Assembly: GCA_900466005.1 (NCBI GenBank)
Contig: UEGQ01000015.1
Span: 173,737-237,736 of the forward strand
DNA from: Hyphomicrobiales bacterium
GTDB lineage: Bacteria > Pseudomonadota > Alphaproteobacteria > Rhizobiales > Rhizobiaceae
Length of the DNA stretch: 64,000 nucleotides
Direction of reading: 5' to 3'
Shown in pieces: positions 35,151 to 44,745 of the stretch. Made by a program: the position numbers and the translations under genes. Under the pieces are notes generated by a model. The model worked only from the letters and a program-made list of their open reading frames with translations. It made no database searches and was not told the DNA's origin. The first letter of the stretch is position 1. Each line of letters opens with the position of its first letter.

Positions 35151-35981
35151 TCAGCGCTTCAGGTGGCGGGTCAGGCGGGCTTCGAGGGCGGCCCAGACGT
35201 GCCGCATTGTTTCGACGATCGAGAGATAGAAGACCGCGGCCCAGAGATAGGCCTGATAGTCGAAGGTGCGCGAGAAGGTGTAGCGTGTCTGGCCCATGAG
35301 ATCGAGCACGGTGACGACCGCGACGACCGCTGACCCCTTGATCATCAGCACGATCTCGTTGCCGTAAGGGCGAAGCGCGACGATGAGGGCCTGCGGCAGG
35401 ATGACCTTCCAGAAGGTGACGAACGGCGAAAGGCCGAGCGATTTGGCCCCCTCGATCTGGCCGTTCGGAACGCTCTGGATGGCGCCGCGCAGGATCTCGG
35501 CCTGGTAGGCGGCCGTGTTCATGGTCATCGAGAGGAGCGCGCAATACCAGGCCTCGCGGAAGAACCACCAGAGCCCGACCGCCTCGATCTGCGAACGGAA
35601 ACTGCCGAGGCCGTAATAGATGAGGTAGATCTGCGCCAGCAGCGGCGTCCCGCGGAACACGTAGACGTAGGCGTAGGAAATCGCGTTCAGCACGCGGTTC
35701 TTCGACATCCTGGCAAAGGCGATCGGCATCGAAAGGAGGGCGCCGAAAAGGATGGAGGCGAAGACGAGGGTTGCCGTCACCCAGAGGCCGGAAAGGTAGC
35801 GTGGCCCGTACTTGACGAATTTGTCGGTGTCCCAGTTGCTGACCATCATGTAGATCAGCGAGAGCGCCAGGAGGGCCCAGAGGGCAAGCCCCACATAGCC
35901 GATCATGCGACCCGCAGTCGGCGGCTTAGGCGGCACGACGGGGGCGGGGCGGGGAGCGATGAGATCGGTCGCGTAGCTCAT
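35151..35981 (-). CDS. Polar amino-acid ABC transporter permease (HisM-like)
   Basis: The 276-residue permease has five membrane helices after a proline-rich N-terminus and the EAA loop GAKSLGLSPFVTFWKVILPQ. It pairs with the permease encoded upstream (overlap 4 bases) in a HisQ/HisM-type heterodimer for basic or polar amino acids. The operon order is binding protein, HisQ-like, HisM-like. The ATPase gene that normally follows is absent. Confidence 0.93.
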   Translation of the reverse strand: MSYATDLIAPRPAPVVPPKPPTAGRMIGYVGLALWALLALSLIYMMVSNWDTDKFVKYGPRYLSGLWVTATLVFASILFGALLSMPIAFARMSKNRVLNAISYAYVYVFRGTPLLAQIYLIYYGLGSFRSQIEAVGLWWFFREAWYCALLSMTMNTAAYQAEILRGAIQSVPNGQIEGAKSLGLSPFVTFWKVILPQALIVALRPYGNEIVLMIKGSAVVAVVTVLDLMGQTRYTFSRTFDYQAYLWAAVFYLSIVETMRHVWAALEARLTRHLKR

Positions 35982-36778
35982 CGGCGGGCCTCCGCACGGT
36001 GGCTCCAGCGGTCGATCAGACTGAGGCCGCCCGACGAAAGAACGGCGAGCCCGAGATAGAGGCCGCAGGCGAGCACGTAGAAGAAGAAGGCTTCCTTGCT
36101 GACCTTTGCCGCGACGCCCGTCTGGCGCAGGATGTCGGTGAGGCCGATCACCGAGACGAGTGCGGTGTCCTTCAGAAGGTTCATCCAGAGATTTCCGAGG
36201 CCGGGCAGGGCGATCCGGATCAGCTGCGGCAGGATGACGAGCCGCATCGTCCGTCCGCGGTGAAGGCCGAGCGCGTCGCCGGCTTCGTACTGTCCCTGCG
36301 GGATGGCGCGGAAAGCCGAAAGCAGGACTTCCGAGCAGTACGAGGAAAACACGACCGACAGGGCGATCATGCCCGAGACGAAGGCGTTGATCTCGACACG
36401 TTCATCATAGCCGAAGGCGTTGAGAAAGGCCTGGATCGCCATTTGCAGGCCGTAATAGACGATGAAGAGCGTCAGGAGTTCCGGAAGGCCACGGAAGATC
36501 GTCGTGTAGATGCCGCCCGCCAGTCTCAGCACCTTGTCCTGCGATTGCATGGCGAGCGCGATCAGGAACCCCATCACAAGCCCGACGGGCAACGTCGCCA
36601 ACGATAGCGTCACCGTCACCTTTACGCCGAAAGCGATTTCGTCGCCCCACCCCTCGGGGCCGCACGATGCCAGAGAGGAGCCGAAGAGAGTAAAGAGGCC
36701 TGCCGGTCCGCAGAACGGATCAAACGTATATTGCACCCAGGCCCAGAGTGCGCCGATCGCGGAAAGCAATCCGCTCAT
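35978..36778 (-). CDS. Polar amino-acid ABC transporter permease (HisQ-like)
   Basis: The 266-residue permease has an N-terminal extension of about 50 residues, then five helices and the EAA loop EAGDALGLHRGRTMRLVILPQ (residues about 165-185). It overlaps the next permease gene by 4 bases. It lies 114 bases downstream of the binding-protein gene with a hairpin between, which would lower its expression relative to the binding protein. Confidence 0.93.
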   Translation of the reverse strand: MSGLLSAIGALWAWVQYTFDPFCGPAGLFTLFGSSLASCGPEGWGDEIAFGVKVTVTLSLATLPVGLVMGFLIALAMQSQDKVLRLAGGIYTTIFRGLPELLTLFIVYYGLQMAIQAFLNAFGYDERVEINAFVSGMIALSVVFSSYCSEVLLSAFRAIPQGQYEAGDALGLHRGRTMRLVILPQLIRIALPGLGNLWMNLLKDTALVSVIGLTDILRQTGVAAKVSKEAFFFYVLACGLYLGLAVLSSGGLSLIDRWSHRAEARR

Positions 36779-36837
36779 GCCTGTTCCCCTGTCGCGGTCT
36801 ACGCCGCCTTGTCCCTATTTCCGTTTGCACGGAACGT

Positions 36838-36868
36838 AAATGGCGGAAGAACCAGCCTCCCGCCATTT
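36838..36868 (-). promoter_or_regulatory. Intercistronic hairpin between binding protein and permease genes
   Basis: The arms AAATGGCGG and CCGCCATTT are exact complements with a 13-base loop. It sits between two genes of one operon, where such hairpins cause partial termination or protect the upstream mRNA so that binding protein exceeds permease. Confidence 0.6.
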
Positions 36869-36892
36869 GTGAGCGATCTCCGAGACCGGCGA

Positions 36893-37669
36893 TTACTCGC
36901 CGTAAACGTCGAAGTCGAAGTACTTGTCGTTGATTTCCTTGTACTTGCCGTTGGCGCGAATCGCCTTGATCGCGGCGCTGAACTTGTCGGCCAGCGCGGT
37001 TTCGCCCTTGCGGACGGCAATGCCGGCACCGGGACCGTTGATTTCGATATCGGGCGTGAGGGCAACCATGATCTTGCAGCAGGCGCCTGCGTCCGACTTG
37101 ACCCATTCGGACAGAACCACGACGTCATCGATGACGGCGTCGACGCGACCGCCTTCGAGATCGAGCTTGTACTCGTCCGTCGTCGGGTAGAGCTTCAGCT
37201 CGGAATCGGCCATGTGCTTTTCAGCATAGTTGGCGTGGGTGGTGGACGACTGTGCGCCGAGGACCTTGCCCTTCAGGTCCTCGACCGCCTTGATCGGCGA
37301 GTCCTTCGCAACGGCGATCGCCGGTCCGGTGTTGTAGTATTTCTCGGAGAAATCGACCTTTTCAAGCCGTTCCGGCGTGATCGACATGGAGGCGATGATG
37401 GCGTCGAACTTCTTCGCCTGCAGGGCAGGGATGATGCCGTCCCAGTCCTGGGTGACGAATTCACATTCGACATTCATTTCTTCGCAGAGAGCCTTGGCGA
37501 TGTCGATGTCGAAACCGACCAGGGTGCCGTCGGCCTGCAGGTTGTTGAAGGGCGGGTAGGCGCCTTCGGTGCCGATGATCAGCTTTTCGCCTTCGGCCAT
37601 GGCGCTGCCCGCGAAAAGCGACAACGCGGCAATGGACACCGCTGCAAAGAAACGGGTGGAGATACGCAT
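36893..37669 (-). CDS. Polar amino-acid ABC transporter substrate-binding protein
   Basis: The 258-residue protein has a signal peptide of about 25 residues (ending AMA) and the family 3 solute-binding signature near GFDIDIAKALCEEM, followed by SMSITPERLEKVDFS. It resembles HisJ, ArgT and OccT (histidine, lysine, arginine, ornithine, octopine). It captures the amino acid in the periplasm and delivers it to the two permeases encoded downstream. The exact ligand is not readable. Confidence 0.92.
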   Translation of the reverse strand: MRISTRFFAAVSIAALSLFAGSAMAEGEKLIIGTEGAYPPFNNLQADGTLVGFDIDIAKALCEEMNVECEFVTQDWDGIIPALQAKKFDAIIASMSITPERLEKVDFSEKYYNTGPAIAVAKDSPIKAVEDLKGKVLGAQSSTTHANYAEKHMADSELKLYPTTDEYKLDLEGGRVDAVIDDVVVLSEWVKSDAGACCKIMVALTPDIEINGPGAGIAVRKGETALADKFSAAIKAIRANGKYKEINDKYFDFDVYGE

Positions 37670-38032
37670 AGTGATCCTCTCTGTTGGTCATCCGCGCGGT
37701 TGTCATTCCCGCGCTAACTGGGAAGGCGGCACCGAGCGTGCCCGGCCTGCGAGGATATTCCTACTCTTTTTTACGGAAAATCAACAGCAAAGACGCCGTT
37801 ATCCAAAAAACGCATGAGACTGTCGAGTTCGCGGCATGTCGAGCAACAGTATTGCTCCAGATGGTTAAATCCGGCGACGCCTGAAACCTTTTCCGTTCAG
37901 CTGCGGTTAATTTGCCGCAAACTAGGGTCCGTTGATCAGGAGCGGGAGGACCAGCGGACGGACACAACAATGCCGTCTTCTCTTGTTCGCTCCTCGGAAG
38001 TGCGTGCAGACACGCGTCACAAGGAAGACGAA
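37670..38032. other. Divergent intergenic region
   Basis: These 363 bases separate the binding-protein gene (minus) and the OmpA-like gene (plus). An AT-rich stretch near 37755-37800 contains a T-run. An in-frame ATG at 37970 precedes the OmpA start, but has no ribosome site. No small gene or RNA is convincing. Confidence 0.4.
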
Positions 38033-40261
38033 ATGACTTTGAGATCCAAACTGTTCGCCACGGTTGCCGTGCCGGTTCTTTCGGCGGCCGTCATCGTGGA
38101 GCCGGTCGCGGCACGGGCCGTCTCGCAGATCCAGGAGGCTACTGCCCCCTCCCGCACCGAGGGGCAGGGCATTCTTGTCGCGCAGGTAACCTGCGGCGAC
38201 GGAAGCGAAGCCGAATCGGCCGACGCGTGTCCGCAGGCTCCGGCCGAGGAACAGGCGCCGGTCGAAGAGCAGGCGCCCGTAGAGGAGCAGGCTCCAATCG
38301 AAGAGCAAGCGCCTGCCGAGGAGCAGGCACCTGCGGAAGAACAGGCCCCGGCTGAAGAGCAGGCGCCGGTCGAAGAGCAGCCGCCCGTAGAGGAACAGGC
38401 TCCAATCGAAGAGCAAGCGCCTGCCGAGGAGCAGGCACCTGCGGAAGAACAGACCCCGGTTGAAGAACAGGCCCCGGCTGAAGAGCAGGCGCCGGTCGAA
38501 GAGCAGCCGCCCGTAGAGGAACAGGCGCCAATCGAAGAGCAAGCGCCTGCCGAGGAGCAGGCTCCTGCGGAAGAGCAGGCCCCGGTTGAGGAACAACAGG
38601 CACCTGCGGAGGAGCCGCAGGCTCCTGCAGAAGAGCAGGCCCCGGCCGAGGAGCAGCCGCCCGTAGAGGAACAGACTCCTGCTGAAGAGCCGGCCCCCGC
38701 TGAAGAACAGGCGCCCGTAGAGGAGCAGGCTCCAACCGAGGAGCAGGCCCCGGTCGAAGAACAGCAGGCGCCCGCCGAAGAGCAGCAAGCTCCGGCCGAA
38801 GAACAGCAAGCGCCTGCCGAAGAGCAGCAAACTCCGGCCGAGGAACAGGCTCCGGTAGAGGAACAGCAGGCACCTGCGCCGGATGCGACGCAGGGCGAGG
38901 CTCCGGCCGCTCCCGACCAGTCGACCGCCGACCAGGCTCCGGAGCAGCAGGGTGAGCAGGCCGTGATCCCGGCCGTCGAGCCCCCGGAAGAGGCTCCTGT
39001 TCCGGAAATCGTCGACACCCGGAGCGAAGAAGAGAAGCAGCAGATCGCCGAGGATCCGTCCAAGACCGCCGAGACGGTCGTCCTGCCGGTCGACAACGGT
39101 GCCGCCGTTCTCGACAGCGACAAGGATGCGGACAACACTGGAGGCGAAGGTGTGCGTGAACAGCGCATGCAGTTGAGGTCGGAAGAGCCGGTCGCGCCGC
39201 TGCCGGAGAGCGATGCGGCTGCGCAAGCCGAAGCGATCCAGGTCGAGCAACAGACCTTCGATGCGGCGATCAAGGAAGAGGGAACGAGGCTTGAGGCCGC
39301 CCCCACCTTCGAGGTTCCGCAGACGGTCATAAACAACGTGACCAACGTCACCAACGTGACCAACAACACGGTGATCCAGAACAACGTGTCCAATCAGGTC
39401 ACCGAGGTAAGGGTCCTCGAACAGATCGACGACCGCACGATCATCAATGTCGGCAACCAGGTGGTCGTTCGTGGCGACGAGCGCCAGCGCATCCGCTACG
39501 ACGCCGAGGAGAGCTACTATGAGGAACTGCCGCGTGGTCGTGTCCGCGAGACAGTTGTGCGCGGGAACGGGACGCGGATCGTCACCATCTACAGCCGTTA
39601 TGGCGACATCATCCAGCGCTCGCGGATCACCGAGGATGGCGACGAATACGTCCTGTTCTACGTCCCGGAGGCGGATACGGATCGCCCGCGCGTCTATGTC
39701 GACGTCGGCTACAGCCTGCCGCCGATGCGTCTCACCGTCCCGCTCGACGACTATATCGTCACGATGTCGGACGCTCCGGACCGCGACTACTATGACTTCC
39801 TCGCCCAGCCGCCGGTCGAGCGGGTGGAACGCGTCTATTCGATCGAGGAAGTGAAGTCGTCGGCCCGCCTGCGGGACAAGGTCCGGCGCATCGATCTCGA
39901 TACCATCACCTTTGCGTCCGGATCGGCGGAGGTGCCGCTCTCTCAGGCAAAAACCCTGCGAAAGGTCGCCGAGGCGATGGAAAAGGTGCTGGCGAAGGAC
40001 CCCGGCGAGGTGTTCCTCATCGAAGGCCACACGGATGCCGTCGGTTCGGACCGCTCGAACCTCGTGCTTTCGGATCGTCGTGCCGAGACGGTCGCCAACC
40101 TGCTCACCGAAGTCTACGGCATTCCGCCGGAGAACATGTCGGTCCAGGGCTACGGCGAGCGGTACCTCAAGATCCGCACGCAGGCTGCCGAACAGCAGAA
40201 CCGGCGCGTGACGATCCGTCGTGTGACGCCGCTGGTGCGGCCGGTTGCGGCGAACCGGTAA
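38033..40261 (+). CDS. OmpA-family outer-membrane protein with long EEQAP repeat
   Basis: The ATG at 38033 (AAGGAAGACGAA upstream) gives 742 residues with a signal peptide of about 30. Residues about 66-282 are a low-complexity repeat of EEQAP-type pentads, followed by a Glu-rich linker and an Asn/Val/Thr-rich stretch (NVTNVTNVTNN, about 434-450). A conserved middle region follows. The OmpA C-terminal peptidoglycan-binding domain (about 620-735) has TFASGSAEV, EGHTDAVGSDRSN and RAETVANLL. It should tether the outer membrane to the wall. The Glu/Pro rod may span the periplasm. Its negative charge is very high. Confidence 0.88.
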   Translation: MTLRSKLFATVAVPVLSAAVIVEPVAARAVSQIQEATAPSRTEGQGILVAQVTCGDGSEAESADACPQAPAEEQAPVEEQAPVEEQAPIEEQAPAEEQAPAEEQAPAEEQAPVEEQPPVEEQAPIEEQAPAEEQAPAEEQTPVEEQAPAEEQAPVEEQPPVEEQAPIEEQAPAEEQAPAEEQAPVEEQQAPAEEPQAPAEEQAPAEEQPPVEEQTPAEEPAPAEEQAPVEEQAPTEEQAPVEEQQAPAEEQQAPAEEQQAPAEEQQTPAEEQAPVEEQQAPAPDATQGEAPAAPDQSTADQAPEQQGEQAVIPAVEPPEEAPVPEIVDTRSEEEKQQIAEDPSKTAETVVLPVDNGAAVLDSDKDADNTGGEGVREQRMQLRSEEPVAPLPESDAAAQAEAIQVEQQTFDAAIKEEGTRLEAAPTFEVPQTVINNVTNVTNVTNNTVIQNNVSNQVTEVRVLEQIDDRTIINVGNQVVVRGDERQRIRYDAEESYYEELPRGRVRETVVRGNGTRIVTIYSRYGDIIQRSRITEDGDEYVLFYVPEADTDRPRVYVDVGYSLPPMRLTVPLDDYIVTMSDAPDRDYYDFLAQPPVERVERVYSIEEVKSSARLRDKVRRIDLDTITFASGSAEVPLSQAKTLRKVAEAMEKVLAKDPGEVFLIEGHTDAVGSDRSNLVLSDRRAETVANLLTEVYGIPPENMSVQGYGERYLKIRTQAAEQQNRRVTIRRVTPLVRPVAANR
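38231..38880 (+). repeat. 15-base minisatellite coding for EEQAP-type pentads
   Basis: About 40 tandem pentad codings of the type CAGGCnCCnGnnGAnGAn fill this block. There is a higher-order copy: a block starting CAGGCnCCAATCGAAGAG recurs near 38288, 38396 and 38522. Synonymous differences show repeated duplication. The block would be prone to copy-number change. Confidence 0.85.
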
Positions 40262-40282
40262 GCACATCGGTCAGGCAGAAGA

Positions 40283-40314
40283 AAAGGGCCGTCGGCATCC
40301 GCCGGCGGCTCTTT
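40283..40314. terminator. Terminator hairpin between OmpA-like and mobB genes
   Basis: AAAGGGCCGTCGGC pairs with GCCGGCGGCTCTTT (14 bp, two G-U pairs), loop ATCC. It lies 22 bases after the OmpA-like stop and 8 bases before the mobB stop, so it can act on both convergent transcripts. A-rich on the left and T-rich on the right. Confidence 0.75.
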
Positions 40315-40321
40315 CGTCTGT

Positions 40322-40855
40322 TCAGGCGGCGGTGGAGGGGAGCGGCGGCAGCCCGGTGACGCGGGCGACGAAATCCGCGATCGCCACCGTGTCGTCGAGG
40401 TCGAACACCGGCAGCTCGGTATCGGTGACCGGATGGTCCGCCGCAATCGCGACGATGTGCGGATCGGTGGGCGCGAGCGGTTCGCGGCTTTTCGCCTCCA
40501 GCCGTCGCGCTTCGATCTTCGGAACCGGTTCGCGCTTGTATCCCTCGATCAGGATGAGATCGCAGGGTGCGATCCGCGCCAGGATTTCCGCAAAGCTCGG
40601 TTCCGGTGCCCCACGCAACTCGTGCATGATCGCGTAGCGCGTTCCCGAGACGATCGCCACCTCATGGGCGCCCGCCTCGCGATGGCGGTAGCTGTCGGCG
40701 CCGACCTTGTCGATGTCGAAGTCGTGGTGGGCGTGCTTGATCGTCGAGATCCGGTAGCCGCGGCGGGTGAACTCTGCGACCAGGCGGACGGCGAGCCCGG
40801 TCTTGCCGGAATTCTTCCAGCCGGAAATGCCGAAGATCCTTGGTGTTGCGGTCAT
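40322..40855 (-). CDS. mobB: Molybdopterin-guanine dinucleotide biosynthesis adaptor protein
   Basis: The 177-residue protein has the P-loop [11 protein letters not shown] near residues 11-21 and the HHDFD and EGYK motifs of MobB, a GTP-binding helper of MobA. It is the last gene of the minus-strand molybdenum cofactor cluster; its ATG overlaps the mobA stop by 4 bases. MobB is dispensable in some species and tunes guanylyl transfer. Confidence 0.94.
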   Translation of the reverse strand: MTATPRIFGISGWKNSGKTGLAVRLVAEFTRRGYRISTIKHAHHDFDIDKVGADSYRHREAGAHEVAIVSGTRYAIMHELRGAPEPSFAEILARIAPCDLILIEGYKREPVPKIEARRLEAKSREPLAPTDPHIVAIAADHPVTDTELPVFDLDDTVAIADFVARVTGLPPLPSTAA

Positions 40856-41472
40856 CCGTCTTCCTCCTCCAGAAGGGCTTTCGCGAGGGCGAGATCATCC
40901 GGCGTGTTGACGTTGAAGAACGGATCGAGCGGTCCCTGTCGTGTTTCGATCGGCGCAAAATCGACGGAGGCCGACGGATGGCGCGCGATGAAGGCCTGGA
41001 GCCGGCGGTTCTCGGGATCGGCGAGCCAGTTCTCGAGATCGTCGGCGAGCGCAAGCGGCCAGAGTGCGACTACCGGATGTCCTCGTCCCGCAGACGAGGC
41101 GACGACAATCGCATCCCCGGCGGGCAGGGCGGCTTCCAGTCGTTCCACAAGATCACGCGGCAGGAAGGGCGTATCCGCCGGCGCCGTCACGATATGTCGG
41201 GGCGGCCGCGCCAGCTTTTCGGCGTGACGCAGACCGGCGAGCACGCCCGCGAGCGGTCCCGGACGGCCGGCGATGGTATCCGGCACGAGCGGCAGCCCGA
41301 GCCCGGCATCGGCACCCACGGGCGCATTGACGGCGAGCGACGAAACCTGCGGAGCAAGCCTCTCGGCGACATGCCGGATCATCGCCTTGCCCCCGAGCAG
41401 CACGGCCGCCTTGTTCTCACCCATGCGGCGGGAGAGACCGCCTGCGAGAATGATGCCCGGCGGCTTGGTCAT
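40852..41472 (-). CDS. mobA: Molybdenum cofactor guanylyltransferase
   Basis: The 206-residue enzyme has the nucleotidyltransferase signature [14 protein letters not shown] (residues about 10-23) and the metal-binding ADTPF. It links GMP to molybdopterin to make the bis-MGD cofactor used by nitrate reductase, formate dehydrogenase and similar enzymes. It overlaps mobB downstream and the EamA transporter gene upstream, each by 4 bases, so all three are translationally coupled. Confidence 0.95.
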   Translation of the reverse strand: MTKPPGIILAGGLSRRMGENKAAVLLGGKAMIRHVAERLAPQVSSLAVNAPVGADAGLGLPLVPDTIAGRPGPLAGVLAGLRHAEKLARPPRHIVTAPADTPFLPRDLVERLEAALPAGDAIVVASSAGRGHPVVALWPLALADDLENWLADPENRRLQAFIARHPSASVDFAPIETRQGPLDPFFNVNTPDDLALAKALLEEEDG

Positions 41473-42344
41473 CCGCCCATCCTTCGCCTGTTTTCACGAT
41501 AGAAGGCATAGAGCCCCGACGCGATGACGATCGCTGTTCCGGTCATCATCCAGACGTCGGGTACTTCGCCGAAGACGACAAGTCCGAGGCCGACCGCCCA
41601 GAGGAGACTGGTATAGCGGAACGGCGCGATGAAGGAGATCTCGCCGGTGCGCATCGCCATGATGATGGCCTGATAGCCGATCAAGACGAGCACCGAGGCG
41701 AGTGCGAGAAGCCCGAACAACTCGCCGGACATCGGCTGCCATCCACCGAAGGGCTGGACGAGCAGGGCGCCTGCCACGGCGTTTCCCGCCGCCGAGAAGA
41801 GCGTGACGCTGAGCGAGGACACACCCGCATGGATGCGCTTCGTCACAAGATCGCGGGCAGCGGCGGAAAACACACTGCCGACGACGTAGAGCGAAGCGAG
41901 CGTAAAGCCTTCAGGTCCTGGGCGGATGATGATCATGACGCCGATGAAGCCGACGATGATCGCCGTCCAGCGGCGCCAGCCGACCGGCTCGCCGAGGAAA
42001 AGGGCGGCCCCGAGCGTGACGGCGAGCGGCAGGGACTGCAGGATGGACGCGGCGTTGCCGAGCGGGATCTGCCCGAGTGCCGAGAGATAGGCAATCGCCG
42101 CGGTCACCTCGAAGAGAACGCGCAGCGCGACCATCGGCTGGAAGAGCGTTCGTATGTGATCGAGCGCATTCATGCGCCGGGCGATCATGTAGACGAGCAG
42201 GCTCGTCATCACTCCGCGGATCAGCATGATCTGCCCGACGTTCATGTACGGTGTGACCGCCTTTATCACGGCATCGTTGCAGGTGAAGCCCGCCATCGAC
42301 ATCATCATCAGGATGGCGCCCTTGGTATTGCTGGACAGTGCCAT
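41469..42344 (-). CDS. EamA/DMT-family transporter
   Basis: The 291-residue protein has ten predicted membrane helices in two EamA repeats. It starts at the ATG at 42344; the open frame extends upstream to 42563, but that part has no ribosome site and looks non-coding. DMT transporters export or import small metabolites. Its overlap with mobA and location downstream of moaA suggest a link with molybdenum cofactor metabolism, but chance operon membership is equally possible. Confidence 0.87.
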   Translation of the reverse strand: MALSSNTKGAILMMMSMAGFTCNDAVIKAVTPYMNVGQIMLIRGVMTSLLVYMIARRMNALDHIRTLFQPMVALRVLFEVTAAIAYLSALGQIPLGNAASILQSLPLAVTLGAALFLGEPVGWRRWTAIIVGFIGVMIIIRPGPEGFTLASLYVVGSVFSAAARDLVTKRIHAGVSSLSVTLFSAAGNAVAGALLVQPFGGWQPMSGELFGLLALASVLVLIGYQAIIMAMRTGEISFIAPFRYTSLLWAVGLGLVVFGEVPDVWMMTGTAIVIASGLYAFYRENRRRMGG

Positions 42345-42559
42345 GCGTCGTCTTTCCGGGGGAGGACCCCGCTTGCGGGATCTGGATGTGTGCTTCGGCA
42401 ACGAAGAGCGCAGACCGCGCAGCGGCGAATCTCCGAAATCGTCACGCCGTGGAGAGGACACGGCAATGCCGCGTCGTGCAACACCAATTTCGAATTTGCT
42501 TGCAGGCTGCGATCGCGAGCATCGCGGCGGAGAAGGAATGGCAGGCGGAACGGGTAGGG

Positions 42560-43609
42560 TCAACCGCCGGTCACGCTCATGTGGCGGGCGACGGCAGGGC
42601 GGCGGTGATCGCGGTCGATGACGAAGTCATGGCCCTTAGGCTTGCGGGAAATGGCCTCGTCAATCGCCGTGGCGAGCAGGGTATCGTCGTCGGAGGCCCT
42701 CAGCGCCGCCCTGAGGTCGGCGGCATCCTCCTGGCCGAGACACATGTAGAGCGTGCCGGTGCAGGTGAGGCGCACCCGGTTGCAGCTCTCGCAGAAATTG
42801 TGGGTGAGCGGTGTGATGAAGCCGAGGCGCCCGCCAGTCTCCTTCACCTCGGCATAACGGGCAGGGCCGCCGGTGCGGTAGGGGATGTCGGAGAGCGTGA
42901 ACTGGGTCTCCAGCCGTTGCCGGACGGTCGAGAGCGGCAGGTAGCGGTCCGTGCGGTCCTCGCCGGTTTCGCCCATCGGCATGGTTTCAATGAGCGTCAG
43001 GTCCATGCCGTTGCCGTGGGCATAGCGCAGCAGGTCGGCGATCTCGTCCTCGTTGAAGTCCTTCAGGGCAACGGCGTTGATCTTGACGCGAATGCCCGCC
43101 TTGCGTGCGGCGTCGATGCCCTCCATCACCTTGGCAAAATCGCCCCAGCGGGTGATCTCGGCGAATTTCCGCGGATCGAGCGTATCGAGCGAGACGTTGA
43201 TGCGCCGTACGCCGCAGTCGGCAAGTTCGCCGGCGAAACGGGCGAGTTGCGAACCGTTGGTCGTCAGCGTCAGCTCGTCCAGGCCGCCGCCTTCCAGGTG
43301 CCGCGCAAGACTGCGCACAAGGAACATGATGTTCTTGCGCACCAGCGGCTCTCCGCCGGTGAGCCTCAGCTTGCGCACGCCCTTGGCAATGAAGGCCGAG
43401 CAGAGCCTGTCGAGCTCCTCCAGCGTGAGGAGATCCTTCTTCGGCAGAAAATTCATGTTTTCCGCCATGCAGTAGGTGCAGCGGAAATCGCACCGGTCGG
43501 TGACCGAGACACGCAGATAGGAGATCGAGCGGCCGAACGGGTCGACCATGGGCGCGTTTGCATGCGCCGGGCCTGCGGCCTTTCCGAACGAACCTGGGCT
43601 GTAGTTCAA
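42560..43609 (-). CDS. moaA: GTP 3',8-cyclase
   Basis: The TTG at 43609 with GGAGGAGAT nine bases upstream gives 349 residues, the length seen in rhizobia. An ATG at 43645 lacks a ribosome site. The radical-SAM cluster motif CDFRCTYC and the C-terminal second cluster [11 protein letters not shown] are both present, and the protein ends in the required GG (SVTGG). It converts GTP to 3',8-cyclo-H2GTP, the first step of molybdopterin synthesis. It is followed 215 bases later by the transporter-mobA-mobB genes. Confidence 0.95.
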   Translation of the reverse strand: MNYSPGSFGKAAGPAHANAPMVDPFGRSISYLRVSVTDRCDFRCTYCMAENMNFLPKKDLLTLEELDRLCSAFIAKGVRKLRLTGGEPLVRKNIMFLVRSLARHLEGGGLDELTLTTNGSQLARFAGELADCGVRRINVSLDTLDPRKFAEITRWGDFAKVMEGIDAARKAGIRVKINAVALKDFNEDEIADLLRYAHGNGMDLTLIETMPMGETGEDRTDRYLPLSTVRQRLETQFTLSDIPYRTGGPARYAEVKETGGRLGFITPLTHNFCESCNRVRLTCTGTLYMCLGQEDAADLRAALRASDDDTLLATAIDEAISRKPKGHDFVIDRDHRRPAVARHMSVTGG

Positions 43610-43754
43610 GGCATCTCCTCCGTATTGAGGGTAATTTGGTGACATCCTCTCCGCTCGTCAAGCAACCAGGTCGCGCAGGACGACGGCAAAATGGCTTGCA
43701 TGGGCAAGGAGCGCCGCTTAGTTCTGGTCTCCCTGCCATACGAGAGAACCGATC

Positions 43755-44117
43755 ATGAGTGAATTCTGGCCGACCGAACTGAAGGTTTCGAAGGATCGAC
43801 GGCGGTTGTCGGTCACATTCGACGACGGTGCGGCGTACTCGCTGCCGGCGGAGATGCTGCGGGTTCTGTCGCCCTCCGCCGAAGTCAAGGGGCACGGGCC
43901 GGGGCAGGAGGTGACGGTGCCCGGAAAGCGCAATGTCGCGATCACCGCGGTGCATCCGACCGGCAATTATGCCGTGCGCATCGCCTTCGACGACGGCCAT
44001 GACAGCGGCATCTTCACCTGGTCGTATCTCCGGGAACTCGGGGAGAAGGGCGGCGAGCTCTTCGCCGAATACGAACGCAAGCTTTCCGAGAAGGGGCTGA
44101 GACGCGATCATCCGTAA
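43755..44117 (+). CDS. DUF971 domain protein
   Basis: The 120-residue protein is a single DUF971 (gamma-butyrobetaine hydroxylase N-terminal-like) domain: WPTELKVSKDRRRLSVTFDDG, a central EVKGHGPGQE and the C-terminal FDDGHDSGIFTWSYLREL. In many proteobacteria such stand-alone proteins bind zinc or assist Fe-S or Moco-related processes, but the role is not settled. It diverges from moaA and is followed 25 bases later by the TMEM175 gene. Confidence 0.87.
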   Translation: MSEFWPTELKVSKDRRRLSVTFDDGAAYSLPAEMLRVLSPSAEVKGHGPGQEVTVPGKRNVAITAVHPTGNYAVRIAFDDGHDSGIFTWSYLRELGEKGGELFAEYERKLSEKGLRRDHP

Positions 44118-44142
44118 AAAAGCAAGAGGAAGGAGCAGTGGA

Positions 44143-44730
44143 ATGAATACCGCACGGCTAGAGGCATTCAGCGACGGCGTTCTTGCGATCGTGATCACGA
44201 TCATGGTGCTGGAGCTCAAAATACCCCACGGCGCAGAACTTTCGGCGCTTGTTCCACTGCTGCCGGTGTTCCTGAGCTATGTGTTGAGCTTCGTCTATGT
44301 GGCGATCTACTGGAACAACCATCACCATCTGCTGACCTTTGGTACCCGTGCGACGGCGCGCGAGATGTGGGCCAACATGCACCTCTTGTTCTGGCTGTCG
44401 CTCGTGCCGTTCGTCACCGGCTGGGTGGGCGAGTCCCACGGCTCGGCAATGCCGGCTGCCTGCTACGGCGCCGTCATGTTGATGGCGGCAATCGCCTACA
44501 AGATTCTTCAGATACAGATCATCGCGTCGTCCGGCCGCCGTGACGAGCTCAAGGCTGCGCTCGGTCGCGACGTCAAGGGCCTGGTTTCACCCGTCATCTA
44601 TCTGGTGGCTATCGGCCTCGCCTTCGTTATGCCGATGATCTCCTACGCACTCTACGCGCTGGTCGCGTTGATGTGGATCGTGCCAGATCGGCGGCTAGAG
44701 CGGGTCGTCGGCGAAGAACGGGCGTCCTGA
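44143..44730 (+). CDS. TMEM175-family potassium channel-like protein
   Basis: The 195-residue membrane protein has the RxxxFSDG motif region at its start (ARLEAFSDGVLAIVITIMVLEL), which lines the pore of bacterial TMEM175, and about six helices. Bacterial TMEM175 proteins form tetrameric K+ leak channels. The ribosome site AGGAAGGAGCAGTGG precedes the ATG. It may be co-transcribed with DUF971. Confidence 0.87.
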   Translation: MNTARLEAFSDGVLAIVITIMVLELKIPHGAELSALVPLLPVFLSYVLSFVYVAIYWNNHHHLLTFGTRATAREMWANMHLLFWLSLVPFVTGWVGESHGSAMPAACYGAVMLMAAIAYKILQIQIIASSGRRDELKAALGRDVKGLVSPVIYLVAIGLAFVMPMISYALYALVALMWIVPDRRLERVVGEERAS

Positions 44731-44745
44731 ACCGGCAAACGGTCG

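Noticed and set aside
37922..40267. A 781-codon open frame on the minus strand opposite the OmpA-like gene, plus a 458-codon one at 38017-39393
   Set aside because: Both are low-complexity mirrors of the coding repeat (Arg/Leu- or Ser/Ala/Cys-rich), have no ribosome site and no homology signal. The plus-strand frame has a signal peptide and an OmpA domain.
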